From Nematopogon swammerdamellus (Eukaryota > Arthropoda > Insecta > Lepidoptera > Adelidae): DNA of 64,000 bases. The stretch is taken from positions 15,773,741 through 15,837,740 of the forward strand of contig OX336348.1 in the NCBI GenBank assembly GCA_946902875.1, given 5' to 3'. Below are positions 8,769 to 19,970 of this stretch, in pieces. The stretch's first letter is position 1; each line of letters begins with the position of its first letter. The notes beneath the pieces were generated by a model. The model did not search any database. It saw only the letters and a program-made list of their open reading frames with translations, and was not told where the DNA came from. The translations under genes and the position numbers were made by a program.

Positions 8769-11567
8769 TTGCTGAACAATGACTATTGGTCTGACGTGTT
8801 GTTACCTACAGTAAAGGTAAAAGTAATTGACGCAAACGGAAAGTACCATGTTGCACGAGGAATTTTAGATTCTGCAAGCCAAGGCTCGTTCCTCACTTAT
8901 AGTTTTGCATCAAATCTGAAACATAAATTTGTACAGGAAAGAGTAGTAGTGAACGGATTGGGAAAAAATTCTCAGTCTGTCAATCACACAGTCACTGTCA
9001 AAATTGAATCGATGTCAGGAATGTATGTGACAGAAATAAAATGTTCTCTAGTCCATGGAATTATTGATCGCCTGCCACAAAAGAATATTGATATGACAGA
9101 TGTTAATATACCGAAATATATACAGTTGGCTGATGACAATTTTTATGTTCCAGGTGAGGTCCAGTTGCTTCTCAATGCTTCAGTGCTATTTGAATCGCTT
9201 TTACCGGAAAAAATAAAGATAAAGCAACTCGTACTACAAAACACTTTATTTGGACACGTTGTATCAGGCAATGCTAGGCAGCACTCAGCAAAACAGGCTA
9301 CTATGTTGACGACTAAGTCCAGTATTGATGACGACATACCGATTCTCAACTCTATTGATGATGAAACCTCAGAGCAACTGTGTGAAAAAATATTCACTGA
9401 TTCTGTAGAGTTGGTAAATAACCGCTTTCAGTTGAAAATGCCCTTCAAGGTTAATATTAATACTTTTGAACTAGGACAATCATTTCACATTGCAGCCAAG
9501 CGATTTTATAATTTGGAAGCTAGGTTTAAACGTGACAAAACATTATTCTTTAAATATAAAGAGTTCATCAATGAGTGCGTGCGGTTAGGTCATGCCAAAG
9601 TTATAGAGTTGGATAAGAAGCTGCTGTGTTGGGATCAACCCTCGTACTTCATGGCTCACCATCCAGTAATACGTGAGGATAAACGAACGACAAATGTTCG
9701 TGTTGTTTTTGACGGCAGCATGAAAACTAATAAAGGTATTTGTCTAAACGATGTTCTTCATAGTGGTGGAAAAAATCAAAAGGAACTATTTGACATTTTA
9801 CTTGCTTTTAGAAAACATCCTGTAGTAATTATTGCGGATATTCGACAAATGTATCGTCAAATAATGATTCACCCTGAGCACCGACCGTTTCAAAATATAT
9901 TATGGCGGGAAAGCTCAAACGAACGTTTAAAATGCATTCAACTACACACCGTGACATACGGATTGACATGTTCACCATTTTTAGCGACAAGATGTTTAAT
10001 AGAGTTAGCACATCTATATAACGACAGGTATCCTCTGGCTGCACAGGTTGTTCGAGATTGTTCGTACGTCGACGATTTCTTGTTCGGTGCTCATGACATC
10101 GACTCAGCTATTAGGTTAAGAAACGAGTTAGTGAGTTTGTTAAAAATGGAAGGTTTTGAATTGCATAAATGGTGTTCTAATAGTATGGAGGTGTTATCGG
10201 GTATTCCAAAAGAAAAACAACACTTTGAAGATCATGAATTCCAGGGTGAAGAACTGATTTTGAAAACGCTAGCTATAGGTTATGCGGTGAAGGGAGATAG
10301 CTTCAGAATACATTGCTCTTTGTCAAGCTTGCCTGTACAACCGACCAAGCGCAGTGTCTTGAGTTTCGTGAATAGTTTTTTCGATCCTCTACGTATAGCC
10401 GGACCCGTGATTGTGAAGGGGAAGATATTCATACAAGCACTGTGGCAGAGAGAACTTTGCTGGGACTCGCCTCTCCCTCAGGATTTAAAGGAACAATGGT
10501 TAACATATGCTGCTTCCCTGATAAATATGTGTCCTATTTACATACCTCGGTACATTAATATTCATAATGCTATACGCCTAGAAATAATAGGATTTTGTGA
10601 TGCGTCAAATTACGCATACGGCTGCTGTGTATACTTGCGTGCAGTTCATGCCGATCAAATATACGTTACGTTATTATGTGCCAAATCGCGTATTGCCCCA
10701 AAAGAGGGTAGAGTAACCATTCCAAGGCTGGAATTAAATAGCGCTGTTTTGCTTTCACGTTTTGTACATAGAGTGAAAGAAAATTTTGAAAATATATCTA
10801 AAATCTATTTGTTCACAGATTCACAAATATCATTGGCATGGATTAGGAAAACTCCTTTGAAATTGGAAATATATATTTCCAATAGAGTTAGCGAAGTTCA
10901 GAAAAATACAAGTTCGGAGAATTGGCATTATGTCAGAAGCAAGGAAAATCCTGCAGATGTTATATCGCGAGGATTAGATGCTGACCAATTTTCCAAAGAC
11001 ACTCTTTGGTGGAATGGCCCTCAGTTTCTCAAAGAAAAATCGTTTTCCTTGCCCATCCCAAGTAAAGAATCTGAAATATGCATACTGAATACCGTAAATG
11101 ATGTAACCACTGCGCTAGAAAAACCGGAGTTGTTATCTTTATTAGAAAAATATTCTAGCATGACAAAATTACAAAGAATCATGGCTTATGTTTTAAGATT
11201 TATTCATAATTGTAAGTACACGACTGAGCAGCTTAAGGGTAACTTGTCTGCTGAAGAGCTCAAAAATTCTCTACTTTCTGTAATAAAATGCTCGCAGTCA
11301 TATAACTTTCATGTCGATATAAAAAATATTTGCCAAAAGAAGCCTGTAAAATCAAATTTGGTTTCTTTGGATCCATTTCTTGACGAGAGCGGAGTACTTC
11401 GCGTGGGCGGCAGACTGCAGCAAGCCGGTATTCCCTATAGTACAAAACATCCGATAATTCTTGCAAAAAATTCTCATATAACGGACTTAATAATTGAAAG
11501 AGAACATATGAATTGTCTACACTCAGGTTTGAAATTGACTCATGCTAACTTATGTCAAAAATACTGA
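8769..11567 (+). pseudogene. BEL/Pao Pol: protease, reverse transcriptase, RNase H
   Basis: The frame is open from 8682 (this entry's start is only the first start-like codon). In order: an aspartic protease of the DUF1758 type with 'GILDSASQGSF' (about 8859-8891); RT with 'VRVVFDGSMKTN', 'ADIRQMYRQI' and the active site 'SYVDDFLFG' (10060-10086); a Peptidase_A17-type connection; RNase H starting 'GFCDASNYAYGC' (about 10591); and the first part of the integrase zinc domain ('HMNCLHSGLK'). It ends at a TGA (11565-11567) that splits pol; the next entry continues in the same frame three bases later. Confidence 0.88.
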
Positions 11568-11570
11568 ATT

Positions 11571-12659
11571 GTGTCTGCAATTCGCCAAATAAAGAAAATA
11601 TTACATCGCTGTGTCAAATGTACCCGATTTAGAGCTGAATGCGCGGAACAAATTATGGGTTTTTTACCTTACAATAGGGTAAACGAAGCTCATACATTCC
11701 AAAATATTGGATTGGACTTTTGTGGCCCATTCAACATTAAGCAATCGCGTGTTCGCAGTGTGATAATCACTAAAGGATATGTAGCAATTTTTGTATGTTT
11801 CGCTAGTAAGGCAATTCACCTTGAGCTTGTTTCTGATTTGACTACAGAATGCTTCCTATCAGCATTGACGAGGTTCATAGGAAGACGAGGAATTTGCAAA
11901 AATATTTCTTGTGACAATGGATCCACATTTAAGGGATCTGATAATGAGCTAAAGAAAATGTACGAGCTTCACGCCTCTGAAGCGTTTCGAAAACGCATAC
12001 AAGAGTTTTCTGCTAACAAGGGCATTGAGTTCAAATTTATTCCTCCATATTCACCTCAGTTTGCTGGACTTGTAGAAGCGTGCGTAAAATCTTTCAAATA
12101 TCACTTTAAGCGTATTGTCGGCAGTGAAGCTTTAACGTATGAAGAATTCAATACAGTTATTGTACAAATAGAAGGAATTCTTAATTCTAGGCCATTAACA
12201 CCTTTCACAAATGATCCTAGTGACTTTACCTTTCTAACTCCGGCACATCTAGTTATTGGAAGATCAATAACAGCCGTACCTGATAAGGATTACTGTGACG
12301 TACCTAGCAATAGACTTTCTTTCTGGAGACGTTGTAACCAGATTACTCAGCATTTCTGGAATGTATGGAGGAAGTCTTACCTCTCATCGCTTCTCAACAG
12401 AACCAAGTGGAAGCTCAGGAAAGAAAATCTGAGAATAGGTGACTTAGTTTTCATAAAGGTGAACAATACTTCACCTACATCTTGGCCCATGGCTAGGATT
12501 ATAAATGTAATTAAGGGCCCTGATGACAATGTTAGAGTGGTTGACCTTAAAACTCAAAATGGAACATACCGTCGATCCATACAAACTTTATTCCGTTGCC
12601 AATGGATTAAACTGTGTTTGTTATGTTTTATTTGTTGTTTATGTTTTTGCTTGCCTTAA
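11571..12659 (+). pseudogene. BEL/Pao integrase
   Basis: Same frame as the preceding Pol, separated only by one TGA. It holds the second half of the HHCC zinc motif ('RCVKCTRF'), the DDE core ('GLDFCGPF' with Asp at 11714-11716; 'SCDNGSTF' with Asp at 11912-11914; 'GLVEACVKS' with Glu at 12074-12076) and a C-terminal DUF5641-like domain ('LRIGDLVFIK', about 12430-12460). All three catalytic residues are present. The start used here is not genuine; the protein was part of the polyprotein. A short hydrophobic tail (LCLLCFICCLCFCLP) closes the frame. No env-like gene follows. Confidence 0.85.
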
Positions 12660-12660
12660 T

Positions 12661-12670
12661 GAGGGGGCAA
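12661..12670 (+). other. Polypurine tract of the BEL/Pao element
   Basis: GAGGGGGCAA lies two bases before the 3' LTR start, the expected place for plus-strand priming. Confidence 0.6.
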
Positions 12671-12672
12671 TA

Positions 12673-12712
12673 TGTATTGAAAAATACAACTGACTTTGAA
12701 GTATAGAAGAAA
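12673..12712 (+). repeat. BEL/Pao 3' LTR, first part
   Basis: Matches the first 40 bp of the 5' LTR, then switches at 12713 into LINE coding sequence. The remainder of the LTR is at about 25347-25432. Confidence 0.85.
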
Positions 12713-12964
12713 GTACTGCTCGCACTTGTGGGACGGCTCAGCTAAATACCAGCTTGCGCCGCTAGACTCAATCCAGCGTCGTGCCGTGCGACTGGTGGGT
12801 GACCCTGCGGTGTCCCGCGACTTAGAACCACTGCAACTCCGTAGGGACGTCGGCTCCCTAAGTGTGTTCTATCGTCTATTTCATGGGGAGTGTTCGAAGG
12901 AGCTGTTTAACGCGATTCCGCCGTCCCCATTCCACCTCCGCACCATGCGTACTGGGCAGGGGAT
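12713..12964 (+). pseudogene. LINE RT C-terminus, part before the Gypsy insertion
   Basis: The open frame reads 'YCSHLWDGSAKYQLAPLDS', 'QRRAVRLVGDP', 'LRRDVGSLSVFYRLFHGECS' (the last run in pieces), the C-terminal part of an abundant lepidopteran Jockey/CR1-like RT. It breaks at codon 'GG|GGAT', where the Gypsy LTR starts, and picks up in the same frame at 25074. Related copies lie at 55640-56480 and 59131-60100 on the minus strand. Confidence 0.85.
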
Positions 12965-15900
12965 TGTGAAGGCCCCCAGTAGTGATCGTCTATATTAAAT
13001 TTTTCGAAATTTAAAGTAACCAATAAAGCAGTTAGGAATGTTCAATTCAAAGTCAATTAATATGTACGTCAACAGATATCTGAAAAAGAAACTCCAATTC
13101 GTAAGCGCAAGTTCAACAATTATTTCCCTAAATGAATGTGATTGACCTTTGTATTTAATGATGACCGGTCGAGTCGTGTGTTATGTTCAGTTGTCCACCA
13201 ACCCTATTTGTATAGTGTTTCTAACACATAACTGAATTTTAGAGATCTTTTATCGAGTCGCCACAAATGTACCCATCTGTCCTAGAATTAAGATTTCCAG
13301 TGACGAAACTTAAATTTTCGGACTGTTAGGTATTTATTATACTAGTCCCGGCCGGTGACTAATATTTCGAGTAGCAAAATAGCATATCGTCAGACGATAC
13401 ACTAAACTGCGCAGATTATTACCTTGTGATGGTATATACTTTTTTATGGTCAAGTGACGTAGGTCACACAAAACCAGATTTGTGACAGATGTAAATCAAA
13501 TAATATTCAAGATTTTCAACCCTCTGACTTCAGCGAACGTGTAATGTGGGTTAGGTTACTGACTACTGTCAGTAGACTTTCCATAAAAGTCAACAGAATC
13601 TTATCACAAAAATGATTTTTCTTTGACTGTGCTTACTCGATTTTTCGACCACTCGGTCGGCATTTGTCGCTACTGACAAAGCTCTCCAGAAGTTCAATTA
13701 TGCTTTGCTTCTATAAAAGGAAGTGTCTTTGAGAAGTGTGTATTTAAATAACTGTCAAACTCCACCTTGAATTGAAATAAAATGTATACTAGCAATGAAA
13801 CTAACTTTATTAAATTCGAATCGTTCCCAACTAACTTTAATGAAAGTGATACGAGATTATTGTCTCAGGTAATTTAAGGATACATCCTTCGATGAAATAA
13901 AGAACTTTACTTAGAACAATTAAAAGATGTCTTACTATAAGTTTCAATTGTAATCAAACTTCAGGGTGTGAATTAACTTCGTCAAAGTAGGTTGTATTAA
14001 TTGGAAGGGGTAAATGATTGTGTTATCGAATCTATTTTTTTTTAAGAATAAGGAATGCAAAATTCAAACATACATAGAAATTTAAAGAAATGTTTATTAG
14101 TTCTTTTCCAATAAATTTCAAATCATTCTAAATTGGTTCCGTTTAAGCTCTACTGAACAGTGGAAAAAACGGAACCTAAAAAAAAACCACTGTCTAGCTT
14201 CTTCTAACTTCCAAAATAAGCACTACCAAATCTCGTAAATTTAAATTACCCAACTGTCTCTTATATTAAACCTTAAACTCACAAACAAATAAATGTATGG
14301 ATCAAATAATTATCAATAAAATAAAGTATCATATGAAACTCAAGATAATTTTCAAACAAATTCTCTAAAATAAAATAATTCAATGATTTCTATTCTACTA
14401 ATTATTTATTACTTAATCGTTAATCCACCTCACATCCAATCGGTCAAAATTATAAAACACTCTACAATAAAATAATTGAGTTTCATATGAAGGATTATAA
14501 AACAATCACACTTAACTTATGTGAACAGCGTGCTGCTCTCGCCTCACTTGACTACGCCTTCAAACTCGCCGTTGACTTTTATGCAACTATTTTACTTGGA
14601 TCTAGACTTTCTTAATACTCAAATAACCCCTTTTTCTCGAATCTCGCAAAACTCCCAAATCTCCCAGAACCACGACTTGAACGCTCTACGTCTAACACAA
14701 GAATGTTTTCCTGTCTCCCGTGCAAATCTATATAAAAGCTCCCTCAAAAATCCGTTTTGATACAATCTAATATTATATTTTTCCACGCCCTCTAGCGACG
14801 TCTCTCACAATTTCCTTCGAGAAAGGACTAATACGCTACTCACATAACAAAATTTATAAAAGTTGCACACTCTAGCCACCAGTCGTCTACCGATTTCCAT
14901 ACAAATTCATCCCTTAACGAATCGTTAAACTTTCACGCAGTAACTTATGCGACCGACAGATGTCGCCATCTGTATGTAAATTGACAGTTTGCATTATTGC
15001 ATGAACAAACAATTAAAACATATTACAAAACAATTACATAACTAATACCTGATTACGACTGCGCGTTATTTAACGAAAGCAACACAATAAAATCCATGAA
15101 ACATGCTTAACTAAATTCATTGTTACAGTACAGGTGATTCCGTCCAATCCACCTCACAGCATATTTACTTGAACTTACATATTATCAAACCAACTTGTGT
15201 TTTTACTTTAACGCAACCCTTTCGCTGTGTTCATTGTTTCACAAACACATACATTACAACATAATAAAATTACATGTTAATTTTAAGTATCACGTTCCAA
15301 CCATTTTCGTCTCCTGACAACCACAGTCATTCTTGAACACACTGTATCGTAAGCACTGTCCATCGCAATTACACACTGTACTGCCCGCACTTGTGACGCA
15401 ACATTCGCGCGACGCGATCTTCCATTTCAGACGCACGGGTACGTGCCTCCTCAAGCCAAGATTCCAAGCATTTGAAACCCCAGGAAGCTGGACTCCAGGC
15501 AGTTGGCCTGACTCCGATGAGACAGCATGACGAACGACCAGCATCACGTCTATTGACGCGAACAGCAGTGCCCTCACAGTCTGCCTCGCGTCGCTGTCTG
15601 CGCTGAATCCGCGAGAACCCCATCTCTCGCCAATTACACACGACACGCAGCTTCACCTGAAATAGCCATACAATTCTCGGCAGTACATGACTTTATCATA
15701 ACATTTTAACACGTACTCGTCTGATATATATTTTTTTTTCTCTTCACTGTCTGGAATGTGCATAGGGGTCTCTCACGCTCTCACAAAGTCATTTTTGCCA
15801 CTTCAACCAATTCACACATGTTTGCAGTTACATGTCACCTTAAACAAAATTAATGGCACTCTACAAAGCACTCACTAGCCTCACTAATCCCACGCGTTGA

Positions 15901-16032
15901 AATGCGTTTCGTATTCTTAGAATATATAATTTTTTTCCTTTTTTTTTTCCACAGACCCTAAATCGCTCAACCGTTCAATTTATGTGAAACGCGCAAAAGA
16001 AAAAAAAACCAGCCGTCATTCGTTCCTCTACA
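12965..16032 (-). repeat. Gypsy 3' LTR (left copy)
   Basis: Identical in length to the right LTR, with all its small open frames repeated at +9041. No frame in it resembles a known protein. Two TATA-like strings (TCTATAAAAGG near 13710 and TATATAAAAG near 14731) lie on the plus strand, antisense to the element. Confidence 0.92.
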
Positions 16033-16424
16033 CGCGCCTCCCTAGAAAATTTGAAAATACTTTTAAATTTTCTACATATAAAAAACTTAATTTTCCAACT
16101 CATACATGACGCCCTAACTCTATTCTAAACTAACCTAACACCTCAACATCGTATCAATGTCCTAATTCAATTCTATCCCTACACATGTAAACAAATGTAA
16201 GTCACTAAACCCGCACGAAGCAAACAGAAACAAAAACAACACCAAAAAAAATATGGTCACACCCACAAATACCAGTTAGACCGCCAGCTGATTGAAGCGG
16301 TCAACAACCCCCGTCCGGTCCTAAATGACGCGTGCGCTACCCTATTGTGTTTGAAGTACGCTCGTAAATCCCATTGTTAACTTCTATAATTGTAAGCGTG
16401 GGAAAATGTACTTATTTATTATCC
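16033..16424 (-). other. Gypsy 3' untranslated region with purine-rich end
   Basis: About 390 bp between the pol stop and the 3' LTR. On the minus strand it ends ...CTAGGGAGGCGCG before the LTR's TGTAGAGG, a plausible polypurine tract. No env frame is present. Confidence 0.55.
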
Positions 16425-19400
16425 TCACAACGCGTTGACTGATGTAGACGCCTCTACGACCGATCTATCCGTTTTATTTGAATAATAATATCTAGAGATG
16501 TGTTCAGTATTAAAATTTCCACGTATTTTCCCCGTATTTATGTCGATTAATGTGTATAAATTATCATATGGGATGTACGCGATTTGATAAGGCCCTTCAA
16601 AGAGTGACATAAATTTCGCAGTGATTTTTTTCTCTTTGACCGATCTAGGCATAACTTTTAATTTCACAAAATCTCCTATTTGATACTTAATTGTCCGATG
16701 ACTTTTATCGAAATATTTTCTTCTCGCTTCAGCTGAACTCTTCAGATGGACGCGTGCTTGTTCACGTATTTTATATAGATCTAAAATATTTTCATTGGAT
16801 GATTTGTATTGTTTTAGTAATTGATCAGTGCTCAATTTTGTACAGCGACCCCACACAAGTTCATTCGGAGTGTACTTTGTACTCGCATGTGCAGTCTCAT
16901 TATAAGTTTGCTCTATCTTTGTCAGCCAAGTGACCCAACTGGAGTGATTTTTTCCACAATAAGCACGAAAGAATCTCCCAATCTCCTTGTTAACCCTTTC
17001 AGAAATGTTGGGCGAAGGGTGTCGAGGACTGGTATGAGACACTTTTATACCTAATTCGGTTAACTCAGAGGTCCAATATTTTGCAGTGAATTGAGATCCG
17101 TTATCACTGATAATCCTTTTAATCGGTATTTCCTTGAAAAATTTCTTCACACAACATACAGCTGCTCGAGACGTTGCCTTTCTCATTGCGTACAATCGAA
17201 TTAATTTACTGAAAGCGTCTTGAATAACGAGTATATATTGATTTCCGAATGTGCTTATAGGTAATGGTCCATGAAAATCCGTATAAACGATTTCGCCAAT
17301 CTCCAATGCAATTATAGTTTTGCACTTGCCCACCTTATGTACTGTTTCTTGTTTAGTTCGTTGGCAAATGTCGCAAGTTCTAATTACGCGATTTATTTCT
17401 CGTGTCATACGTTTAAAGTAATAACGCGTTTTCATTAGCGAGTATACTTTAAATCGGCCAAAATGACCTAACTCTTCATGTACATACGTAATCAGTGAAT
17501 CACGCATGTCTTCTGGTATGACTAGTACACACCCATGTCCATTTTGACGTTCGTAATACAGTACTTTGTCTATAATTTTATATCTTTCGTACTCGGCGTT
17601 ACGTGATTTATCTTGTTTATTCTCCAAATACTGCATAATTTCCTTTAAGCCTTTATCAACAACTTGTAGTTCACCCACCGTCTTCAACTGATTGGCGATT
17701 ATCTTTTGATTTTTTGCTAGAAACAGGTTTAATTCAGGGCACGTTCTTTGAGTGGTTTGATTCGCTCCGCTGTTTCCAATTTGTCGCGATAGGACATCCG
17801 CTACTATGTTTTCCGTCCCTTTGACATGTTCAATTTCGTAATCAAAACGACTCAAATAATTAGACCAACGAATCACTCTCGCGCTAGTCAATTTCCAACA
17901 TTGCAAATACACCAATGATTTATGATCCGTTCGAATAATTAGTTTGGATCCCAGTAGATATGTTTCAAACTTGGTCAAACTGTAAATGATTGCAAATAAT
18001 TCTTGTTCAGACACAGACCAGTTAAACTGAGAGCCAGATAAGCTTTTACTGACGAAACTGATTATTTGTGGATGTCCTTCCTCAGACATTTGATATATAT
18101 AACCGGCGATTCCCGTCCCGCTGCTGTCAGTCTGTAGATAATAGGGTTTGGTTATGTCCGGATGTTCCAACATCACTGTATCCAAAAATAATTCCTTAAC
18201 CCTTTCGAAACAGCTGGCGGTTTCTTCGTTCCAAATCCATCTTTCTCCCTTTTTTAGAAGTCGACATAAAGGTCTTGTTTCTTCTGCAAATCGATTTACA
18301 AAGCGACGGAAGTAATTAATCAAACCCAGAAAACCGCGTAACTGACGCACTGTCTTTGGCTCCGGAAACTCCCTTATCGCTTTCACTTTCTCAGGGTCCA
18401 TTCTTATTCCTTTTGTAGTCACAATGTGTCCCAACAGTTTCACTTCCGTACGCATGAAATTACATTTCGCTAAACCAACACTCATGTTAGCGTCTCGCAG
18501 TCTTTCCAAAACACGATCTATGTGGTTTAAATGTTGTTCTATGGTCCCGTTCGAGTACACAATCAGATCGTCTATGAAGTTTTGACAGAATCCACGCACT
18601 TCCGTTCCTAGAATATAATCCATGGCGCGTGAAAAGCTCGATACCGACGTTTTAAGTCCTTGCGGTAGTACTCTATATGCATATACTTTCCCACACACCG
18701 TAAACCCTGTGTATTTTATGGAATCTTCGGACAATGGTATATGAAAATACGCATGCGATAAGTCTAATGTACTCATATATTTAACATCATGAAAGGATTG
18801 TAATATCTCATTCGTAAGCGGTGGGGCTTCACCATCTCCAATCATCTGCTTGTTCAAGGCCCTCGCATCCAACAAAACTCTAATAGATCCATCTCGCTTC
18901 TTCACATAATGTAATGGGCTGACATAATCTGTTATTTCTCTTCTTATTATTCCCATGGACTCCATCTCCGAAATTTTATCGAGAACTTGTTGTCTATAAG
19001 CGAAAGGAATCGGATGAGTTCGCTGTAAGAAAGGCTTCTTATTTTGCATTTTTATGTGGTGTACATATTTATTGGTCACTCCAGGTCGTTCAGAAAAAAC
19101 ATCTCTATGCTTTTGTAATAATGGCAACAATACGTTTTTATGTTCTTCGGGTAACGTCAATGAACGAACATAAGCGTCGATCTCACTCTCTGTCTTCCCA
19201 CGTTGATTTATTGCAGTGATATTGTTCAACATTTTTTTTACAACTGCGTCGGCTCCGTCCGCACTCGCTCCGAACGCCACACGCGTCGTCATTCCCAGGT
19301 GTTCAACCGTCAGGGTCTTATCACGTCCGCATGTGATAACGGCTTTGGCACGCTCCAACCAATCCAAACCCAAAACTATTTGTCTTGGCAGTCTTCTTAG

Positions 19401-19970
19401 AATTAAAGCTGGTGTCTCTATTTGAATGCCGTTTATTTCTATTGTTAACAATACAAGTGTGTTAACTCGTTCACTACGCGATCCGAAAGCGCTCCGTATC
19501 TCGATAGCAGGAACTGGCAAATGTGATATTATTATTTTTCTTTCCAAAAATTCTTCATATAATTCTGTCATAATGGCGGTAACTTGACTTCCCGTGTCGA
19601 CTAACGCATTTATACTTTTTCCGTATAAAGTTATCGTTATTTCTGGTAACGCCGGCAATGCGTACTCTTGACTATCTTCGTCGTCTGAAAACACGTCGGT
19701 GTATAAAGCATTTATTTGCCAATGACTCTTATCGTCTGTTTGATCATATGTTCGCTCCTGACACATCTGTTCACAACGGTCATTTAATAACGATATTATT
19801 TCAGTCATTTCTGGTTGCCCTCTAATAGTAGTCACATACTCAATAGGCCTTTTACTTCCTGTAGATAACCGTCCCAAGCCCTCGCCTGGCTTCCATCCGC
19901 ATTTCGTCATGTATTTATATATAGAATTCATACCGCTCTCCTCGGACTTTTCCAGCTGCATACGCGGCAT
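16425..19970 (-). CDS. pol: Gypsy Pol: G-patch, protease, RT, RNase H, integrase
   Basis: An uninterrupted 1181-residue frame. Residues ~14-50 form a G-patch ('KCGWKPGEGLGR', then 'RPIEYV'), an RNA-binding glycine-rich module. The aspartic protease follows with 'ALVDTGSQ' (Asp ~125) and a 'GLDWL' flap-side motif near 201. RT spans ~310-535 with 'STLDLSHAYFHIPL' (Asp ~403) and 'FIDDLIVYS' (465-468; Phe replaces the usual Tyr). RNase H begins 'LQTDSSGTG' (~612). Integrase has an HHCC domain ('HEELGHFGR...CDICQR'), 'TDFHGPLP', 'ISDNGSQF' and 'SERVNKEIG' for the DDE triad, then a C-terminal 'LFEGPYQI' GPY/F-like block. The ATG overlaps the gag stop as TAATG, so pol is in the -1 frame relative to gag and may be reached by reinitiation or frameshift. 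Confidence 0.93.
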   Translation of the reverse strand: MPRMQLEKSEESGMNSIYKYMTKCGWKPGEGLGRLSTGSKRPIEYVTTIRGQPEMTEIISLLNDRCEQMCQERTYDQTDDKSHWQINALYTDVFSDDEDSQEYALPALPEITITLYGKSINALVDTGSQVTAIMTELYEEFLERKIIISHLPVPAIEIRSAFGSRSERVNTLVLLTIEINGIQIETPALILRRLPRQIVLGLDWLERAKAVITCGRDKTLTVEHLGMTTRVAFGASADGADAVVKKMLNNITAINQRGKTESEIDAYVRSLTLPEEHKNVLLPLLQKHRDVFSERPGVTNKYVHHIKMQNKKPFLQRTHPIPFAYRQQVLDKISEMESMGIIRREITDYVSPLHYVKKRDGSIRVLLDARALNKQMIGDGEAPPLTNEILQSFHDVKYMSTLDLSHAYFHIPLSEDSIKYTGFTVCGKVYAYRVLPQGLKTSVSSFSRAMDYILGTEVRGFCQNFIDDLIVYSNGTIEQHLNHIDRVLERLRDANMSVGLAKCNFMRTEVKLLGHIVTTKGIRMDPEKVKAIREFPEPKTVRQLRGFLGLINYFRRFVNRFAEETRPLCRLLKKGERWIWNEETASCFERVKELFLDTVMLEHPDITKPYYLQTDSSGTGIAGYIYQMSEEGHPQIISFVSKSLSGSQFNWSVSEQELFAIIYSLTKFETYLLGSKLIIRTDHKSLVYLQCWKLTSARVIRWSNYLSRFDYEIEHVKGTENIVADVLSRQIGNSGANQTTQRTCPELNLFLAKNQKIIANQLKTVGELQVVDKGLKEIMQYLENKQDKSRNAEYERYKIIDKVLYYERQNGHGCVLVIPEDMRDSLITYVHEELGHFGRFKVYSLMKTRYYFKRMTREINRVIRTCDICQRTKQETVHKVGKCKTIIALEIGEIVYTDFHGPLPISTFGNQYILVIQDAFSKLIRLYAMRKATSRAAVCCVKKFFKEIPIKRIISDNGSQFTAKYWTSELTELGIKVSHTSPRHPSPNISERVNKEIGRFFRAYCGKNHSSWVTWLTKIEQTYNETAHASTKYTPNELVWGRCTKLSTDQLLKQYKSSNENILDLYKIREQARVHLKSSAEARRKYFDKSHRTIKYQIGDFVKLKVMPRSVKEKKITAKFMSLFEGPYQIAYIPYDNLYTLIDINTGKIRGNFNTEHISRYYYSNKTDRSVVEASTSVNAL

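Noticed and set aside
14521..15656. Small open frames inside the Gypsy LTR (79, 118 and 95 codons), repeated in the other LTR
   Set aside because: They are duplicated only because the LTRs are; they overlap on both strands and resemble no known protein.
16033..16424. An env gene downstream of the Gypsy pol
   Set aside because: No frame longer than a few dozen codons and no membrane segment in the 390 bp before the LTR.
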